From Tillus elongatus (taxonomy: Eukaryota > Arthropoda > Insecta > Coleoptera > Cleridae), in NCBI GenBank assembly GCA_964006375.1, contig OZ023269.1, positions 63,041,968 to 63,105,967 of the forward strand: a DNA stretch of 64,000 nucleotides, written 5' to 3'. Both the position numbers and the translations under genes were made by a program. The notes beneath the pieces are model-generated. The model did no database searches. It was not told the origin of the DNA and saw only the letters and a program-made list of their open reading frames with translations. Positions 1 through 12,051 of the stretch are shown here, piece by piece (position 1 is the stretch's first letter; each line of letters starts with the position of its first letter).

Positions 1-78
1 ATAGAACCTTCTAACATCGGGGTACAGGTTGTTTATACTGAAGATTATACAAACTTTCCCGCACCGATAAGAAACACC

Positions 79-836
79 ATGTTCAAATACGATTTAAATC
101 AGATACTGAATAAGTCGTACCACATATACACTGACGCGTCGAAAAGCGAAGAGGGAGTTGGATGTGCTTTTTATGATCCACAGAAGCAATTTGCAGAAAA
201 GTTTAAACTTTATCCCATATTTACCATATTTACCTCAGAAATTATAGCAATTCATAAAGCAGTCCAGTATACTGATACAAAAGAAAACAGTGAGATACCA
301 GTAATTTCTGACAGCAAAAGTGTTCTTCAAGCCATTTATAGCGGTTCCCACAAAAGAAGCAAAAACAATGATCTCATAACTCAAACAATAAATGCCATAA
401 AACATTCAAGAGCACAGGGTAAAAATATTGTACTGGTGTGGGCAAAAGCACATTCTGGCATACAGGGAAACGAAATAGTGGATAATCTGGCCAAGCAAGC
501 GACAACGACGGAATTAGCGAAACATACAAAATCCCAGTGCAAGACTTCTGGGTGTATCTCACCCAGAAGTCAGCAAACAATCACATCAAAAATGGGAATA
601 CAAACAAAATACAAAAGGATTATGTTATAAGCAAATACAACCAACACTACCGGTGAAGCCATGGTTTGCTAAATTAAATTATAAAAAAGGGAAATTTCCA
701 TTATTTGCAGATTACGCTTTAATCATATAATGGTACCTGTTTATATGCATAAAATAGCCTTAAGAAACGACCCACTTTGTCAGTGTGGAGAGCTGGGGAG
801 CACTCAGCACATGCTACTGGAGTTTAAAAAACCGTG
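79..836 (+). pseudogene. LINE 3' end: RNase H domain and zinc knuckle
   Basis: C-terminal part of the ORF2 polyprotein of a non-LTR retrotransposon. A 183-codon open frame (79-630) reads as RNase HI: TDAS near residue 19 (first Asp), SEII near 53 (Glu), SDSKS near 76 (second Asp), and WAKAHSGIQGNE near 121 with the final acidic residue in the downstream VDNLAK. Nuclease numbering is inferred from the family. After a frame break, 680-836 still encodes a LCQCGE...STQHMLLE segment, the Cys/His knuckle usual at the end of I/LOA/Jockey-like ORF2. No RT lies upstream because the window begins here. The first methionine is not a true start, since the domain would be translated from upstream. Degenerate and probably inactive. 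Confidence 0.82.
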
Positions 837-1712
837 AAATAAATGAATTCTGTAATCAAGTGCATGTTTGGGCGGGTGTTGATTGCCCCTTTAGCTTGCC
901 ACAGTTGCTATAAACAAATCAGAAAAACATATACGATTGGTTGTTAAAACACATAAAAAAAATAAGCTAGACCCATAACGTGATAAAAACACGCGACATT
1001 TGTAAATATAGGCATATAACTAGTAGTCGTATATGTTTGGGTATTTATGTATTTGAGTATGTGGGTCGATTGTAGATGTAAGTGTGTATGTATGGGTATA
1101 TATAGTTCAGAGGTAAGAAATACTATATAAATTAACAATAATTTGGTTAACGATGTGAACAGTATATGTGTACTAATCATTTGTTAGTCATTTGAGTAAA
1201 TATTGTAAAGAAATATTTGTAAATTAGTTTTAAGATCCTTTGTATTTCCCATTTGTTTATACCTTTATTCAAACCGTGGCCCAGTCTGTGTGTGTTTTGT
1301 GAGCCTTGAAGGGCCCCTGGGCGATTCGTGTCCCCGTGTATTCCCGACTGATTGAAAAAAAAAACTGAAAAAAAAACTTAAAATAATAAATTTTAAAAAA
1401 CTGATAAAAAGGAAAAAAGACCAATTAGGAAAAAAATGAAGAGAAAAAATGAAGAAAAAAGGAGAAAAACAGAATGAATGTTAAATAGTAAGAATATTGT
1501 TGTACTCAGCCTAGTTAATTATGTTAAAAATAATGGTAGTAATAATAAAAACGACATAATGGTTGGAGCCACGATGGAATATTGTATAGAAAAATACGGA
1601 AGTGCATGACCAAACGCTCGACCGGAAAATTAACTCGGACAATGGGCTAATGGATAATTATCCGCAGCCAAAAATTCGTGAAAAACAACAACAACAAATT
1701 TACAAATTGTGT
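837..1712. other. AT-rich 3' flank with A-rich tract
   Basis: No gene. The stretch 1354-1480 is strongly A-rich on the plus strand (runs of A broken by tgaaa, ggaaa and gaag). It fits the decayed 3' tail of the LINE whose RNase H lies upstream. The remainder is AT-rich sequence with no recognised motif. Confidence 0.5.
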
Positions 1713-1724
1713 AATATCCACCTT

Positions 1725-2591
1725 TTTTCCTCTTAGGGCTCGTACGCGTCATTGCCGCTCTGATAGCACCACAGCCTTTGGTTTATTGTGCATGCCCTTT
1801 GTCTTTTCTACTACACCCATTCCAAAATCACTGTCTTGAACAAGTCTGAACAGTAATTGGTAGGGGAAGTTTTATATTGTTTCGCTCCAGTCTAGGCTGT
1901 CCGTAGATCAGATGTATTTTACGGTCCAGAGCTTTACACTGGCACAAGATGTGCAGGCTAATTCCTCCCCATCGCTGCAGAGTCTGCATGCCCGGTCCCC
2001 CTCGAACCGCCCCAATTTATGCAGGTGTTTATTGACGGCCATGTGTCCCGTCAGAGTCCTCTGATGTTCCTAAGCTGCCCTCTGCTAAGATTTATCAGCT
2101 CTACATCTCTCTTTGAAGTGGGTTCCTCAATTACTGACTTCCCATGTCTGAGCCCTGGACAGTTTTCCCAGTACACCTTATGTTCGTTTCTGAACCAGAA
2201 CTTAATGGATATCCTGGCAGTGCTATTTGTCACACCCAGGACCGGTTCTGGTCCCATGAATGGTTCTGCTTACCCTCCCTTCGTGAGACTGTCAACTTCT
2301 TCATTGCCTTTAACCCCCCGAGTGACCCGGTACACAGATGAGGGTGACCTCATTCTGTATAGCCAGGTCGTTCGTCTCGTCTCCGCATTCAATTACCAGC
2401 CTGGAATTTACCCTGGGCTACTTAGGGCCTTAAGTGCTGCCTGACTGTCTGCGGCTATGAGGATCCGCTTGTTGGTGTAGACCCTCCTCTTGTTCTCTCG
2501 CACGCAGTGTAAGATGGAGTACATTTAATCCTGAAAGACTGTTGCATGAGCTCCAGCAGATCCAGCAACACCACCATGGACGCTTTTGGGG
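1725..2591 (-). mobile_element. 5'-truncated LINE copy (RNase H/zinc-knuckle end)
   Basis: Minus-strand copy of the 3' end of the LINE found in near full length at 11995-17043. It shares the 3' UTR (gcc-gctctgatagcacc near 1750) and the C-terminal coding segment with the LSRGQLRN motif. The target-site duplication AATATCCACCTT occurs at 1713-1724 and again at 2592-2603, giving exact insertion bounds. Near 2540-2590 the sequence jumps from the RNase H start to a segment that in the long copy lies some 370 bp further upstream, so this copy also has an internal deletion. Frames are broken; inactive. Confidence 0.88.
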
Positions 2592-2603
2592 AATATCCAC
2601 CTT

Positions 2604-3130
2604 AGTAAATACAAAAGGATTTTATTTTATTTTAGGAAAATTCTCCAAAGTAGTTTAATATTGCAAGATAATAATTCAGTCCTTTATAATAAAATTACAA
2701 ACACTAGAATCAACAATTTTACTGCCTGCGTTTAACGGATATACTCCACATTCATTGTACGTGAAACTGATGACTAAATAAAACGTTGTAGACACAATAT
2801 AATACAATATTCAATTTCAACAAACTCGTATGATATTCACTGTAATTAAGTAAAACGGTTTACATACACATTCTAAAGGATGTATTTTATAGCGTAGAAA
2901 TTTAAAACATTTAATGCAATTATAGTAATTTATTTTCGCCGTATTTATTCTTTAAATATAGATTATTGATTACTCTTATAGTTAAGTATGTATTTTACGA
3001 GCTGACTACTGACCATTGTTCACAAATTTTTATCAATCTGTTTACCTAAAACTACCCTTATTACCCTATACTTAAAATTTAAAAAATCCTTATAATACGT
3101 TACATGGACTTTCGTGTAAGGTCTCCTATA
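2604..3130. other. AT-rich spacer, nothing recognised
   Basis: About 530 bp of AT-rich sequence between two LINE fragments. I see no open frame, repeat or RNA signal in it. Confidence 0.5.
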
Positions 3131-3139
3131 AGATTTACC

Positions 3140-3730
3140 CGAAGTTGGGTGTGGAGCCTCTTTATCCTTTCTGCGCATTGGTTGATCTCGACTCTTGATT
3201 GATCGGTGCGGGGGCTTAGCTACTGGGCTCCTTGAGACTGCCTCCTCCTGGAGTGACTGTCGGCAATGGGCGAAACACCCATGGCTGATGGTCTAATAAA
3301 GTCTCTCTCCCTCTCACACACGCCACAGATACACACACATACACGACACACATATATCGAGTTGGGAGCGCCTCTGACTTCTGCGCGGACTTTGAGGAGG
3401 GACTCCGAGCGGAGCCTACTCTGGACTGGCAGCGCTGTGTAAACCAGGTCCGGCACACTACAGTACAGGCCCCGCGTTGCCTTGGCCGGCGTATGGAGCT
3501 GCCCTATTAACCATTCGAAAAATGCTCTATCGTGTCAGCAGCACCGGGCAGCTCCAGAACAGGGGGTTAGCTACACGCTTCGGGTCGTCGCGGCGTAGCC
3601 CTAGAGCCGCTCTCAACCGGATCAAGTCTCATCCGGGACGAAGCGCCGGGGCCCGGGGGCGTGATATCCCGTATCTATACGCTCACCAAACCACAAGCAC
3701 ACTCCCACACAAACTGATAATCCAGCGACC
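3140..3730 (+). other. probable 5' UTR of the LOA/R1-like LINE
   Basis: GC-rich, stop-containing leader directly upstream of the ORF1-like frame, including a CA-rich stretch near 3315-3355. GC content changes sharply from the AT-rich flank at about 3130, which I take as the approximate 5' border. No target-site duplication was identified. Confidence 0.45.
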
Positions 3731-4420
3731 ATGAACAGAATTCCACTGGAAGAAGATGGTAACGTGCCAAAAACTAGTGCAGAGGTAGACGGTAAAGAGA
3801 TCCCTGTCACTCCAAGTAGTTCCTGCGGGGAACTTGAGGAAACACTCCTCCGCTCTCCCGACGTAGGGTCTGGGGTGGAACCGTACGGTTCCGTCGGGGA
3901 CACTGCTGTCGTGGGGAGCGACGAGCGGTTGCCTTCGTTTGCTTCAAGTCCGGTAGGGCCCATGGACGTGTCCATGGGAGGGGCCAAGGGTGAGGAGACA
4001 CGGAGGCAACAAAAGAAGGTAAAGAAAGAGGAGTTGAGGCAGCGGTGTCGTCAGGAGGATTTCAATCCTTCAGGGACGCAAGCTGTTTCGGCAACGGTGG
4101 CTTCACAGTGTGTGCAGCCTTAGGTCCACTCTGCCTCTACTGCTAATCGGGTTGTTTCTGAGCCGGGTGATTCATGTGGGAGCGTCGAGGCGGAGAGACC
4201 GCCCAATCAGGCACCCTGGCGACGGGTGCGACGACAGCACCGCGAGGCAAGAGCTAAGGTCGTGAAAGAGATTGTCCTGCCGACGGGACCAGGCGGGAGA
4301 CGCAGTGTGGGAGCAGAGCCGAAATATTCTATCCCTGTGGCGTCTCCCAGGCGGTCGGTTGAGGGACAAAGAACGGAGAAGGCACAGCTGCGGAGCGGCA
4401 GCTGGCGGCTGATGGCTCTA
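3731..4420 (+). pseudogene. LINE ORF1 (gag-like) remnant
   Basis: A 130-codon frame starts at 3731 and stops at 4123. The same frame then reads on past the stop in a hydrophilic, Arg/Lys/Gln-rich stretch to about 4270, with a further Arg-rich piece to 4420. Low-complexity acidic/Ser-rich N-terminus followed by a basic region is typical of ORF1 proteins of R1/LOA-type LINEs. No zinc knuckle is visible, because the 3' half is missing at the abrupt join to RT at 4429. The family call rests mainly on its position ahead of the RT. Confidence 0.5.
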
Positions 4421-4428
4421 TAACCTGG

Positions 4429-5866
4429 GTGATGAACGAATTTGCTCCAGTCAAGTCCGCAGACTGTGACGGGATATTCCTGGCCCTGCTTCCCAACATA
4501 ATGGATGTTCTCCAGGCCAGCCTGGCGTGGGGCTATGTCCCAAAAGCCTGGCGCCGGGTCGGGTGTGTCTTCATTCCTAAACCGGGAAAGGAGGAATACA
4601 CATTGGCCAAGGCGTACAGGCTAACTAGCCTCACATACTTTCTGCTAAAGGCATTAGAAAGGATGATAAAAGATAGGTTCGTGCTGGGGGTGATCCCTCC
4701 ATAAAAACCAGCACGCGTACCAGCGGGGGAAATCTACGGAAACGGCGCTCCACACTGTGACACGAAAGGTGGAAAGGTCCTTACACTACGGAGAGAGCAC
4801 ATTAGCTGTGTTTTTCGATTTGGAGGGGACCTTTGATAGAGCAAGGACGGATACGGTATGTGGCACACTACAGGACAGGGCGTCGCCTAATATCCCTAAT
4901 AAGTTGGATGGCGAGCATGCTGGAGGAGAGTAGGATTTCGCTGACCCTGAGAGGCCGGGGGCTGCTGCCTTTCGCCTCATCTATGGTGTCTGGTCATAGA
5001 CGGCCTCATGGAACGGCTCTCTGAGAATGGCTTCTACGCCCAGGGCTATGCGCTGATGATGGGCTTGTCTTAATCACTGGCAAATTCCTTAGCGTCGTCT
5101 GTGCATGCATGCAAACAGCCTGTAGCATAATTAAAAGGTGGTGTTGTGTGAGCTGGAAGTCTCCGTAAACCCGGCGAAGACGGAGATGATCCTGTTCACC
5201 AAAAAGAGGAATCTGAAGGGGTTCAGGGAGCCGTTGATGTTTGGAAAACTTTTAGCTTTAGTGCGGGAGGTCAAATATCTGGGGGTGGTCCTGGACTACA
5301 AATTATCATGGGGGTTGAAAATATAACGAGTAGTGAGGAAAGGAGTAGCGACCATCTGGCAGCTGCGTCGTGAGATTGGGAGGACCTGGGGGCTTAATCC
5401 TCGGATCCTTCCTTGGATTTACACTGCGATCGTCAGGCCGAGAGCCCTTTATGGGGCGGTAGTCTGGTGGTGTGGTGTGAACCAAACTGCTACCCGGAAG
5501 CTGGCCAAACTTCAAAGCCTGGCAAGTCTGGGTATCACCGGTGCTATGAAGACCAAACCGTCAGTCGCGCAAGAGGACTTGCTGTTGCTGTCACCGATTC
5601 CCATCTGTATCAGAAGGGAGTCTATGGCGTCGCATCTCAGAATGCGAGACTCTGGAAATTGGTACGGAGAGGGAGCAATAGTAGGATATGCCAGAGTTGC
5701 GAAGGAGGTGGAAAAGGAAATTCCGATTTCCACCATCAAGGTACGAAATGCGGACGACTATATTAGGCTGATTAGGACAGTAGGTAGAGATGAGCGGTTC
5801 TGCACCCACCTCCCACCTCCCGCTACTGAGCATGCGTGTGACGTAACAAATATGGCGGCTGTATAG
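4429..5866 (+). pseudogene. LINE reverse transcriptase, multiply frameshifted
   Basis: Degenerate ORF2 of a LOA/R1-like LINE. Fragments in order: finger region with AWRRVGCVFIPKPGK (near 4540-4595), the AVFFDLEGTFD motif A (near 4806-4835), a GYA-DD catalytic box near 5045-5065 disrupted by a frameshift, VNPAKTEMILF (5165-5200), EVKYLGVVLD (5265-5297), and the thumb and connection WIYTAIVRPRALYGAVVWW (near 5415-5470). At least four frame breaks. The endonuclease and the end of ORF1 are absent, so an internal deletion joined ORF1 to RT. The RNase H domain is also missing; the copy is cut off near 5866. Confidence 0.85.
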
Positions 5867-6610
5867 AGTGTGACGTAAGCTCTAAATTGATATGACGTAA
5901 CCCAAGATGGCGGCTGTTGGCGCAAAAATTCAATAAGTTAAAATTTCAAATGGTAGTTCGCACCACCTGTTAAAACAAGAAAGCCCGCCATTTCAATTTT
6001 TCTAAAAATGACGTACGTAAGTATGACGGTGGCGCATGCACGAACCTAACTTTTTTTATTTTTTGATTTAGAACGCACATGTGGGGTATCATTTTGCTCG
6101 GCTCGATGAGTAGAATTCAAATATAGCATATGCGCATGAGCAAACCTATTTTTTTTAGTTTTTGGTTTAGACTCCTGTGTGAGGTGTCATTTTACTCGGC
6201 TTAATGAGCAGATTTTAAAAAATATGCAAAATGAGTCTAAATTTAATTAATTAATTAATTAATGAAGTAATTAAGTAATTAAATAATTAATTAATTCTAA
6301 CATGTTAAAATATATGCAAAAGTGGCAACAAAGCAGCAACCTTCAACAGTTTGCAGCTGAAAATTGAGTGACCTCTAATACGATCTGAATTCCTGTTCAT
6401 GTAAGAGGAAATGAGTCATGTGTTTTCAAATACAAATATATGTGACCTTCTACAAAAATACAAACAACGATGACGGTTAATGAGTTTCAATAACAATTCA
6501 AAAGTGGGGGTATAAGCATATAAAATATCGAATGGCAAGCAAGTACATCAGTCTTTGTCTGCAGTCTACTCACAGTTCTTATATATTAGTGTAATTGTTC
6601 TGTTGAACAC
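5867..6610. repeat. small direct repeats and AATT-rich tract
   Basis: No gene. Motifs of the gtgacgtaa...atggcggctg type recur at 5838-5920. Two imperfect direct copies of about 100 bp lie at about 6032-6130 and 6131-6230, both containing tcattttNctcggctNNatgag. An (aatt)n run follows at 6243-6262. A further TGTCACACGCATGCGC / atggcggc-like stretch occurs near 39650-39730, so this is probably part of a dispersed repeat. Confidence 0.5.
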
Positions 6611-6830
6611 ATGTAAGCAGGATGCTGCCTGTTTAAGTATCTATTTATATTGAGACAGCATTTTCTTACGGATAAATTTTGTCTTCAAGTTGGGGTCAGA
6701 TGTAAGCAGGATGATCGCCTGTTTAAGTGTCTGATTACATTGAGACATAATTTTCCTACGGATAAATGTTGTCTTCAAGTTGGGGTCAGATGTAAGCAAG
6801 GTGCTTATCTGTTTAGGTAGCTAGTTTATG
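6611..6830 (+). repeat. ~90-bp tandem repeat, about 2.4 units
   Basis: The phrase atgtaagcaggatg recurs at 6611, 6700 and (as atgtaagcaaggtg) 6790, giving a period of 89-90 bp. Units share ttaYggataaa and gtcttcaagttggggtcag. Non-coding; possibly part of a long-terminal or leader repeat, but no second copy was seen in this window. Confidence 0.75.
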
Positions 6831-8345
6831 AAATTTCTCTATACATAAATGTTCAGAACAGAATGTAAAATAATTACTGGAATTGATCTCAAAAGTTTAC
6901 GAAAAATTGCTATAGAACTAATATTTTAAGCGGAAATATATCCATAAAATATATAGGCTGCCAGCATGTTGCAATTGTTTGTATTTAATTTTATAAATAA
7001 AAAGAACACCTTAGCAAGCTAAGGTACAACGGTTAATTTGATGCATGGTGAAAGAAATGTAACTCTAAACTGCACCATGGATGATGACACAAGTAGATAA
7101 CCTCTAAAGAGGCCACTTGAATTGCAACAGAAAATTTCCGCAAACTCAGAGTTTTGGGGACTTGGCGACAGAGGCGAGAAATGGGAGTTAGTGGTCAGCG
7201 GGCCTTGGCGCTGAGAAGTACCGCCGGGACGAAAATGTCAAGGGTTTCTGTTAAATAAATTGAGAGTAAATTTAGAAGTGAGTGAAATTTCAGGGAATGA
7301 ATTGGGTTTTTTAAAGGGCGGTTATCCGTGGACAAATGTGGTGGAACGGCCGCTGTGCGCGAGTGATACAGGACGGACTTTATCTCCCAGATTCTCGGTG
7401 AGTACGTTCCATGACTTAATATTGTTTAAAGTGTTTTTTTATTAGAGGGGCTAGCTGTTTCGAGTACTGAGATAATTCTCATATAAAAATTTGTATAGAT
7501 ATTTTTAAGCCCTGCCGTGTAAAATAGAATTAACATAGATGATTGAGTCGTAGGGCACTAGAATATAAGTAGAGTGAATTGGAATTATATTGGAATTTAG
7601 ATGTTATTATTTAAGGGATTACCTACTAAGGACAAGTTAGGGCTTGGAGTCATAAGGGTTTAGTTGGCAACTTAAAAGGGAGGTTAGATAAAATTGAGAA
7701 CTATAATTAAGTTAAGAAAGAGTTAATTATTAAACTTATAGAAAATTATACCGGGGGCGAAAACAATTTAATTTTCAAAGGTATCAACTTTTGTGTAAAT
7801 ATTTTTGTTAAGATTTGAAAAGCCTCCCGCACCAATCTGTTTAAATAACAGAATTTGGGTTAGTTTAGTTGAGAGTTTTATGTTTAATCGAATTAAGGAA
7901 ACCTATGGATTCATTGATTACTTAGAAATTGTTGTGCCGTTAAAATGTTTATCCGTATAAATTTTATTTTTATATTAAAGTCATTTTAAAACTAGATGCT
8001 GAGTTTTATTCTTAGGATAAAAACCCTAAATTAGAGTTTATTTTAATAGATTATTATAAATGGTTGTGACATATTTCATCCCTAGGTATACGCTAAGGGC
8101 GAATATATAGTAAAATTTTGGGGGAATTCGTCCCAAATGCTCGGTTTTAGTGTTCCAAATAAATTCCGGCAAGACCTCCCTTGAAGGTCGTTCAATTTAA
8201 GTATTGTTTTCAAGGTAACAAGGGGTAGTTTTTGAATACACGTTCTGCCGCTCGAGCGTTGTCAACTTTAAAATGTACCTAAATAAATAATTACTCAAAT
8301 TTTAATAATAATAATAATAATAATTAGAGTTTACAGTCATTTTTA
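6831..8345. other. non-coding stretch, unassigned
   Basis: No supported gene. A 61-codon frame at 7260-7445 has no recognisable motif. The segment near 7155-7230 (ttggcgacagaggcgag...) looks superficially like a retroelement leader after a primer site, but no flanking LTR pair is present. A short (aat)n run lies at 8302-8322. Confidence 0.35.
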
Positions 8346-8406
8346 AATCTTTGTATTAAAGAAAAGCAAATGGCTCGTAAAACCACCTCGTTAGATTACC
8401 ACCCCG

Positions 8407-8880
8407 TTAGACATGTATGGTGTTGATATGAATGACGGACCTGAAGTCTTCAGACCTATTAATTATATTAAATTAATAACGATGTTTGTGAAGATTGTTA
8501 TTGGGGTCAAATTGGTGCAGCTCTACGTCAGAATATTAATGAGATTAAGCAAGAAAGTAGAATGTTGCTGGAAACAAGGTATACCATCTCTAAATCTCGC
8601 AATTGGTATATCAAAAGCCGCTGAATTGATTCCAATCATTAAGATTGTAAATACAAACTCGCATCCGTCAAAATCCCAATCTCATCTGGCTCGTGGGAAT
8701 GGGATTATCTTATTTTAACATTGAAAAAACAACTTGCCAAAGGTAATAAAATTGAACCAGAAAATATTGGAATATATACCGTCAAACCAATTAAAATACT
8801 AAACACTAAAGGTATATCAATCTCTGATGACTTTTTATTTAACCGAACATGCAGTTCAACAACTACTAGATCTGGTTAAA
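8407..8880 (+). pseudogene. Polinton-associated small protein 1, copy A
   Basis: Degenerate copy of a protein also present at 20830-21292 (minus) and 39791-40290 (plus). Shared landmarks: DGPEVFRP near the start, a LRQNI(N/I)EIK(E/Q)ESRM helix that is frame-shifted here, AIGISKAA, IKIVNTNS, and after a break PENIG and ISISDD. The family is not recognised. From copies B and C it would be about 150 residues: an N-terminal Cys-containing segment, an amphipathic helix, then alternating short beta-like strands. Copy A has lost the start and has at least two frameshifts. Its neighbours are proteins 2 and 3, as in copy B. Confidence 0.6.
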
Positions 8881-9100
8881 ATTATCAACGAAAAACTGAT
8901 TTGAACTTTGATATTCGACTTAGTGATTTCCTCTATTGTGTTAGTGATGTTCTGAAATATGTTAACAAGAAGGAGACACCATGTGACGAAGAGGTGATAA
9001 AGCTTATAAAAGTCATGTTAAAAGACTCTAGCCTTTTAACATGACTTCTAGAAACCATCATTCCGAGTTAGTATGTTACAGTCCTTACACTTTACAAAGA
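8823..9100 (+). pseudogene. Polinton-associated small protein 2, copy A
   Basis: Reads MTFYLTE...VQQLLDLV, then LSDFLYCV, VNKK and PCDEEV in the same order as the better copy at 20520-20813 on the minus strand. Predicted mostly helical; function unknown. This copy contains a short perfect inverted repeat (aagtcatgttaaaag with its complement, 9011-9049) that destroys the C-terminal part. Pseudogene. Confidence 0.6.
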
Positions 9101-9189
9101 AGCAAGTGCTTGATCGTTTCAAATAAATACACACGATATACAAGTTTCACCATCCTGACAGCATGTGTCAAGATGTGATTTAGATTTAC

Positions 9190-9432
9190 ACACCACCAAA
9201 TGTAAAAGAAATGCGAATCTGTTTCGACATCGACGACTGCATGAAATGGTCTGGCCTTCCAACAACACATCTACACAATGATGAACTTATCCAACTTTCA
9301 ACGAACAACATGTCCAAAAGCAAGTCTGAAGTGGTGCATTACAAACTTATGTATCTGTTTGCTAATGGCACCCGTGGTGAGACATCTGATTGTAGAAGTC
9401 TTGTATTGAATGATTCCTGTCTGTTTAGCTAA
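9190..9432 (+). pseudogene. Polinton-associated small protein 3, copy A
   Basis: The segment containing MRICFDIDDCMKWSGLPTTH and ending near GTRGETSD matches copy B (20237-20554, minus) almost residue for residue. Differences are conservative (DIDD versus DDDD, NDELI versus KNEFI). Copy B suggests a hydrophobic N-terminal helix before this domain; copy A has lost it. No known family is recognised. The conservation of three adjacent proteins in the same order in A and B supports a common mobile or viral origin. Confidence 0.6.
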
Positions 9433-10572
9433 AATTATATTTCCATGTTTATATCAACTGGTTTTCCCATGTGTAACAATATTTATGTTATAACTTAACT
9501 TATTGGGGCCTTATTGTTCGGGCACCTGTATAAGTTGATTAGGCCAGTATAACTCAAATTAATGCCTGAATATTAATGTATAAACTATATTAATACAGAC
9601 CAATCAAAGCCAGTGTGACTTAATTAATATTTGTTTATTGTTTTCAATTTTATGAAGGTATAACATTTATATAAAAGATAAAATCTAACTTGGCTGCTCA
9701 GTCAAAGGCATAAGCTTTAATACAAATTAAATACAGAGCATAGCCTTTAGCACTTACATTTGGTAGGGTGTAAATGTACAAATAAAGACTAAATATACTG
9801 TAAAAATCGATTTATTCAAAATTATTGAGTTTATATAATGCTGATTGTAGTGAATTTACCAAACTGAATACAGTTACTTATGTAATTAATTAAAGGTGTT
9901 CTGTGGTTAAATTATTGATGTCTTGAAAATAAATTGATACAGATAAATAAAGTACTTAGCTACTAGTTTTATCCATTGGTCGACATCGTCCGGACTTTCG
10001 TCCTCGAGGTGGTAAATGTTTGCCTAGGTCAGAATGCTGCGGCCTCACTGTTTATATGCATATTCTTACGGGAGCAGCTTGAGTGGCGCCTTCCTATAGG
10101 AGCAGCATCATAGTTACGTGAAACATTGGATATTTCTCATGAAAGACGGATGTGGCTGGGGTATTCATCTTCTCCCAAAAATGGCAGATGTTGCTTATGA
10201 AACGATCTGTCGCTTACAAAATGACGGACGATCTTCTCCAAAACTACGGGGTGGCTATTTAGACATGCTACTTTCTTTGATCAATTAACTACGTGATGGC
10301 ATGTTCTGAAGTTGACTTTTAAGTAAGAAGAGAACGTGTCTCGTATTTATAACTTCTTTTAAACGTTTCTTTTCTTGAAATATATTCGATCAATCGAGCT
10401 GTCGCGTTTGCGGATTCGTTCTCACTGAGTCATAATACGGTAGAGCGACTGACTACAAACTGGGTATGCCGCGTCGATGACTCTGATGTCACTAGTGAGA
10501 CTTATTCAGAAACCTTATAGTTTGGAAAAGGGTGGTAACATGTGTGACATGTTACAATGTTAATTTACTTTT
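9433..10572. other. non-coding stretch inside copy A
   Basis: About 1.1 kb between protein 3 and the polymerase fragment with no supported gene. The equivalent gap in copy B is only about 0.2 kb, so most of this stretch is extra sequence gained by A or lost by B. Confidence 0.4.
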
Positions 10573-10620
10573 GTGCTAAATATAGCGCCGTACTTAAAGA
10601 TATGTATCACAAACATGTTT

Positions 10621-10738
<118 letters not shown>

Positions 10739-10782
10739 TGAACACATGTGTTTTATTTATTAGTTAACCACCTGTACTTAAG

Positions 10783-11240
10783 ATGAGATACTGTGAATCA
10801 TGCTCGTTACAAGTGAAAAAGAGTTCATTTTCGGGACATTTGCGCAATGTAACCCACAAATCAAAAGTATGTGTAGGTCAAGCTTTTAAAAAGAAAATGG
10901 CCACTTATCGTATATACGGAAAAGGTATTGACATTAAACAGTTTATGGAAACACTAAGACATAAAGTGTTTTATCTGATTGAAGCTGCTTCAGCTAAACA
11001 TAATTAAATGAAAAGGAATCTAGAATTGTTTGGTTGTATGTGCTCCAAAGTCGAAATAGAAAAGAAATGAAATCGTGCAATACTAAAAACAGAAATGTCA
11101 TATATTTAAGGAATTCGTCGACGAGATTTACACAAAAGCTTTAGAGTTTGCAGAAGCCGAAAGTGGATGGATGTTGGAGCGACTAACGTGGTTGGAAATA
11201 AATATTAATAAAGACAGTTTGAAGCCAAAGAGTGGTGTTA
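10783..11240 (+). pseudogene. type-B DNA polymerase N-terminal fragment, copy A
   Basis: A 74-codon frame from 10783 opens with a C2H2-like zinc finger: C-x2-C in CESC, then GHLRNVTHKSKV. It continues MATYRIY, GIDIKQFME and a helix. After a frame break (from about 11010) it goes on with LELFG, QSRNRKEMK and SGWMLERLTWLEININK. I associate this arrangement with the N-terminus of protein-primed type-B DNA polymerases of Polinton/adintovirus-type elements in insects; that is from memory of the family, not a search. The exonuclease and polymerase motifs are absent: coding passes directly to the KilA-N gene, and copy B has the same junction. Confidence 0.6.
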
Positions 11241-11363
11241 ACATCTATAAATTGTCGTACACACACACTTAAGCTAATTTAAAATTTAGTCGTCTTAGAA
11301 GTAAGACGTGCTTCAGTCTGCTCTTGAGTATCCAAGTAAACACTTAACAGTAGTGTGTTAAAA

Positions 11364-11456
11364 ATGGCTACATTATGTCATCTGTGCTACCAGCAGATTA
11401 AAGCCAACTTCTGGCATGGTTTATTTGGAGACTTTAAATTAATTATCGATAAGAAT
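11364..11456 (+). pseudogene. KilA-N/DUF3627-like gene, 5' part (copy A), split by insertion
   Basis: The frame starts MATLCHLCYQQIK and reads FWHGLFGDFKLIIDKN, the first strands of a KilA-N DNA-binding domain of the type seen in iridovirus, entomopoxvirus and Bro-like proteins. The reading frame ends exactly at the 8-bp sequence AGAATACT (11452-11459), which recurs at 17384-17391. The rest of the gene resumes there. Copy B has an equivalent start at 19414 (minus). The likely role in the element is DNA binding or transcription control, which is inference from the family. Confidence 0.7.
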
Positions 11457-12051
11457 ACTCGCTGTAAAGCTAGATACATTCTCACCACAATCAGTACCGA
11501 AGACTGGTCTCGCAACAATTAGAGCCGTCAGTACGGCATACCAATTGCAGCTAAAATACACCTATAAAGTAATGCGGCTATGGTAGCCAGCCTTCCAGCA
11601 CCAAGTGAGATGTAAGGTACGAAGCACGTGCCGCCATCTCGTTGCAGAACCAAGCAGTATGTTGTCACGGCAGCTCCAAACAACACAGAACGTTAAAAAA
11701 TAAAGACTGTATACAACCAACTAACAATTTAGCAAATTGTCAGGCCTGGATCATTCCTATCCCAATATAGGGACAAAGGATGTAAGGCTAGATGTATTCT
11801 CACCACAATTAGAACCACTCCCTCAAATTAGAGCTCGTCAGTACGGCACCAATTGCAGCGAAAATACACCTATTAAGTAATAAGGCTATGGTAGCCAGCC
11901 TTCCAACACCAAGTGAGATGTAAGATGTTTAGAGCTGCCGTGACAACATACTGCTTGATTCCGCAACGAGGTGGCGGCACGTGCTTCGTGTCTTTTTTTT
12001 TGCCGCCCCGATAGCACCGCAACCCTTGGTTGATTGTGCATACCCTTAGTC

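Noticed and set aside
7155..7230. Primer-site-like leader (ttggcgacagaggcgag) as evidence of another LTR element
   Set aside because: No paired LTR, no gag or pol frame nearby; the resemblance is too weak.
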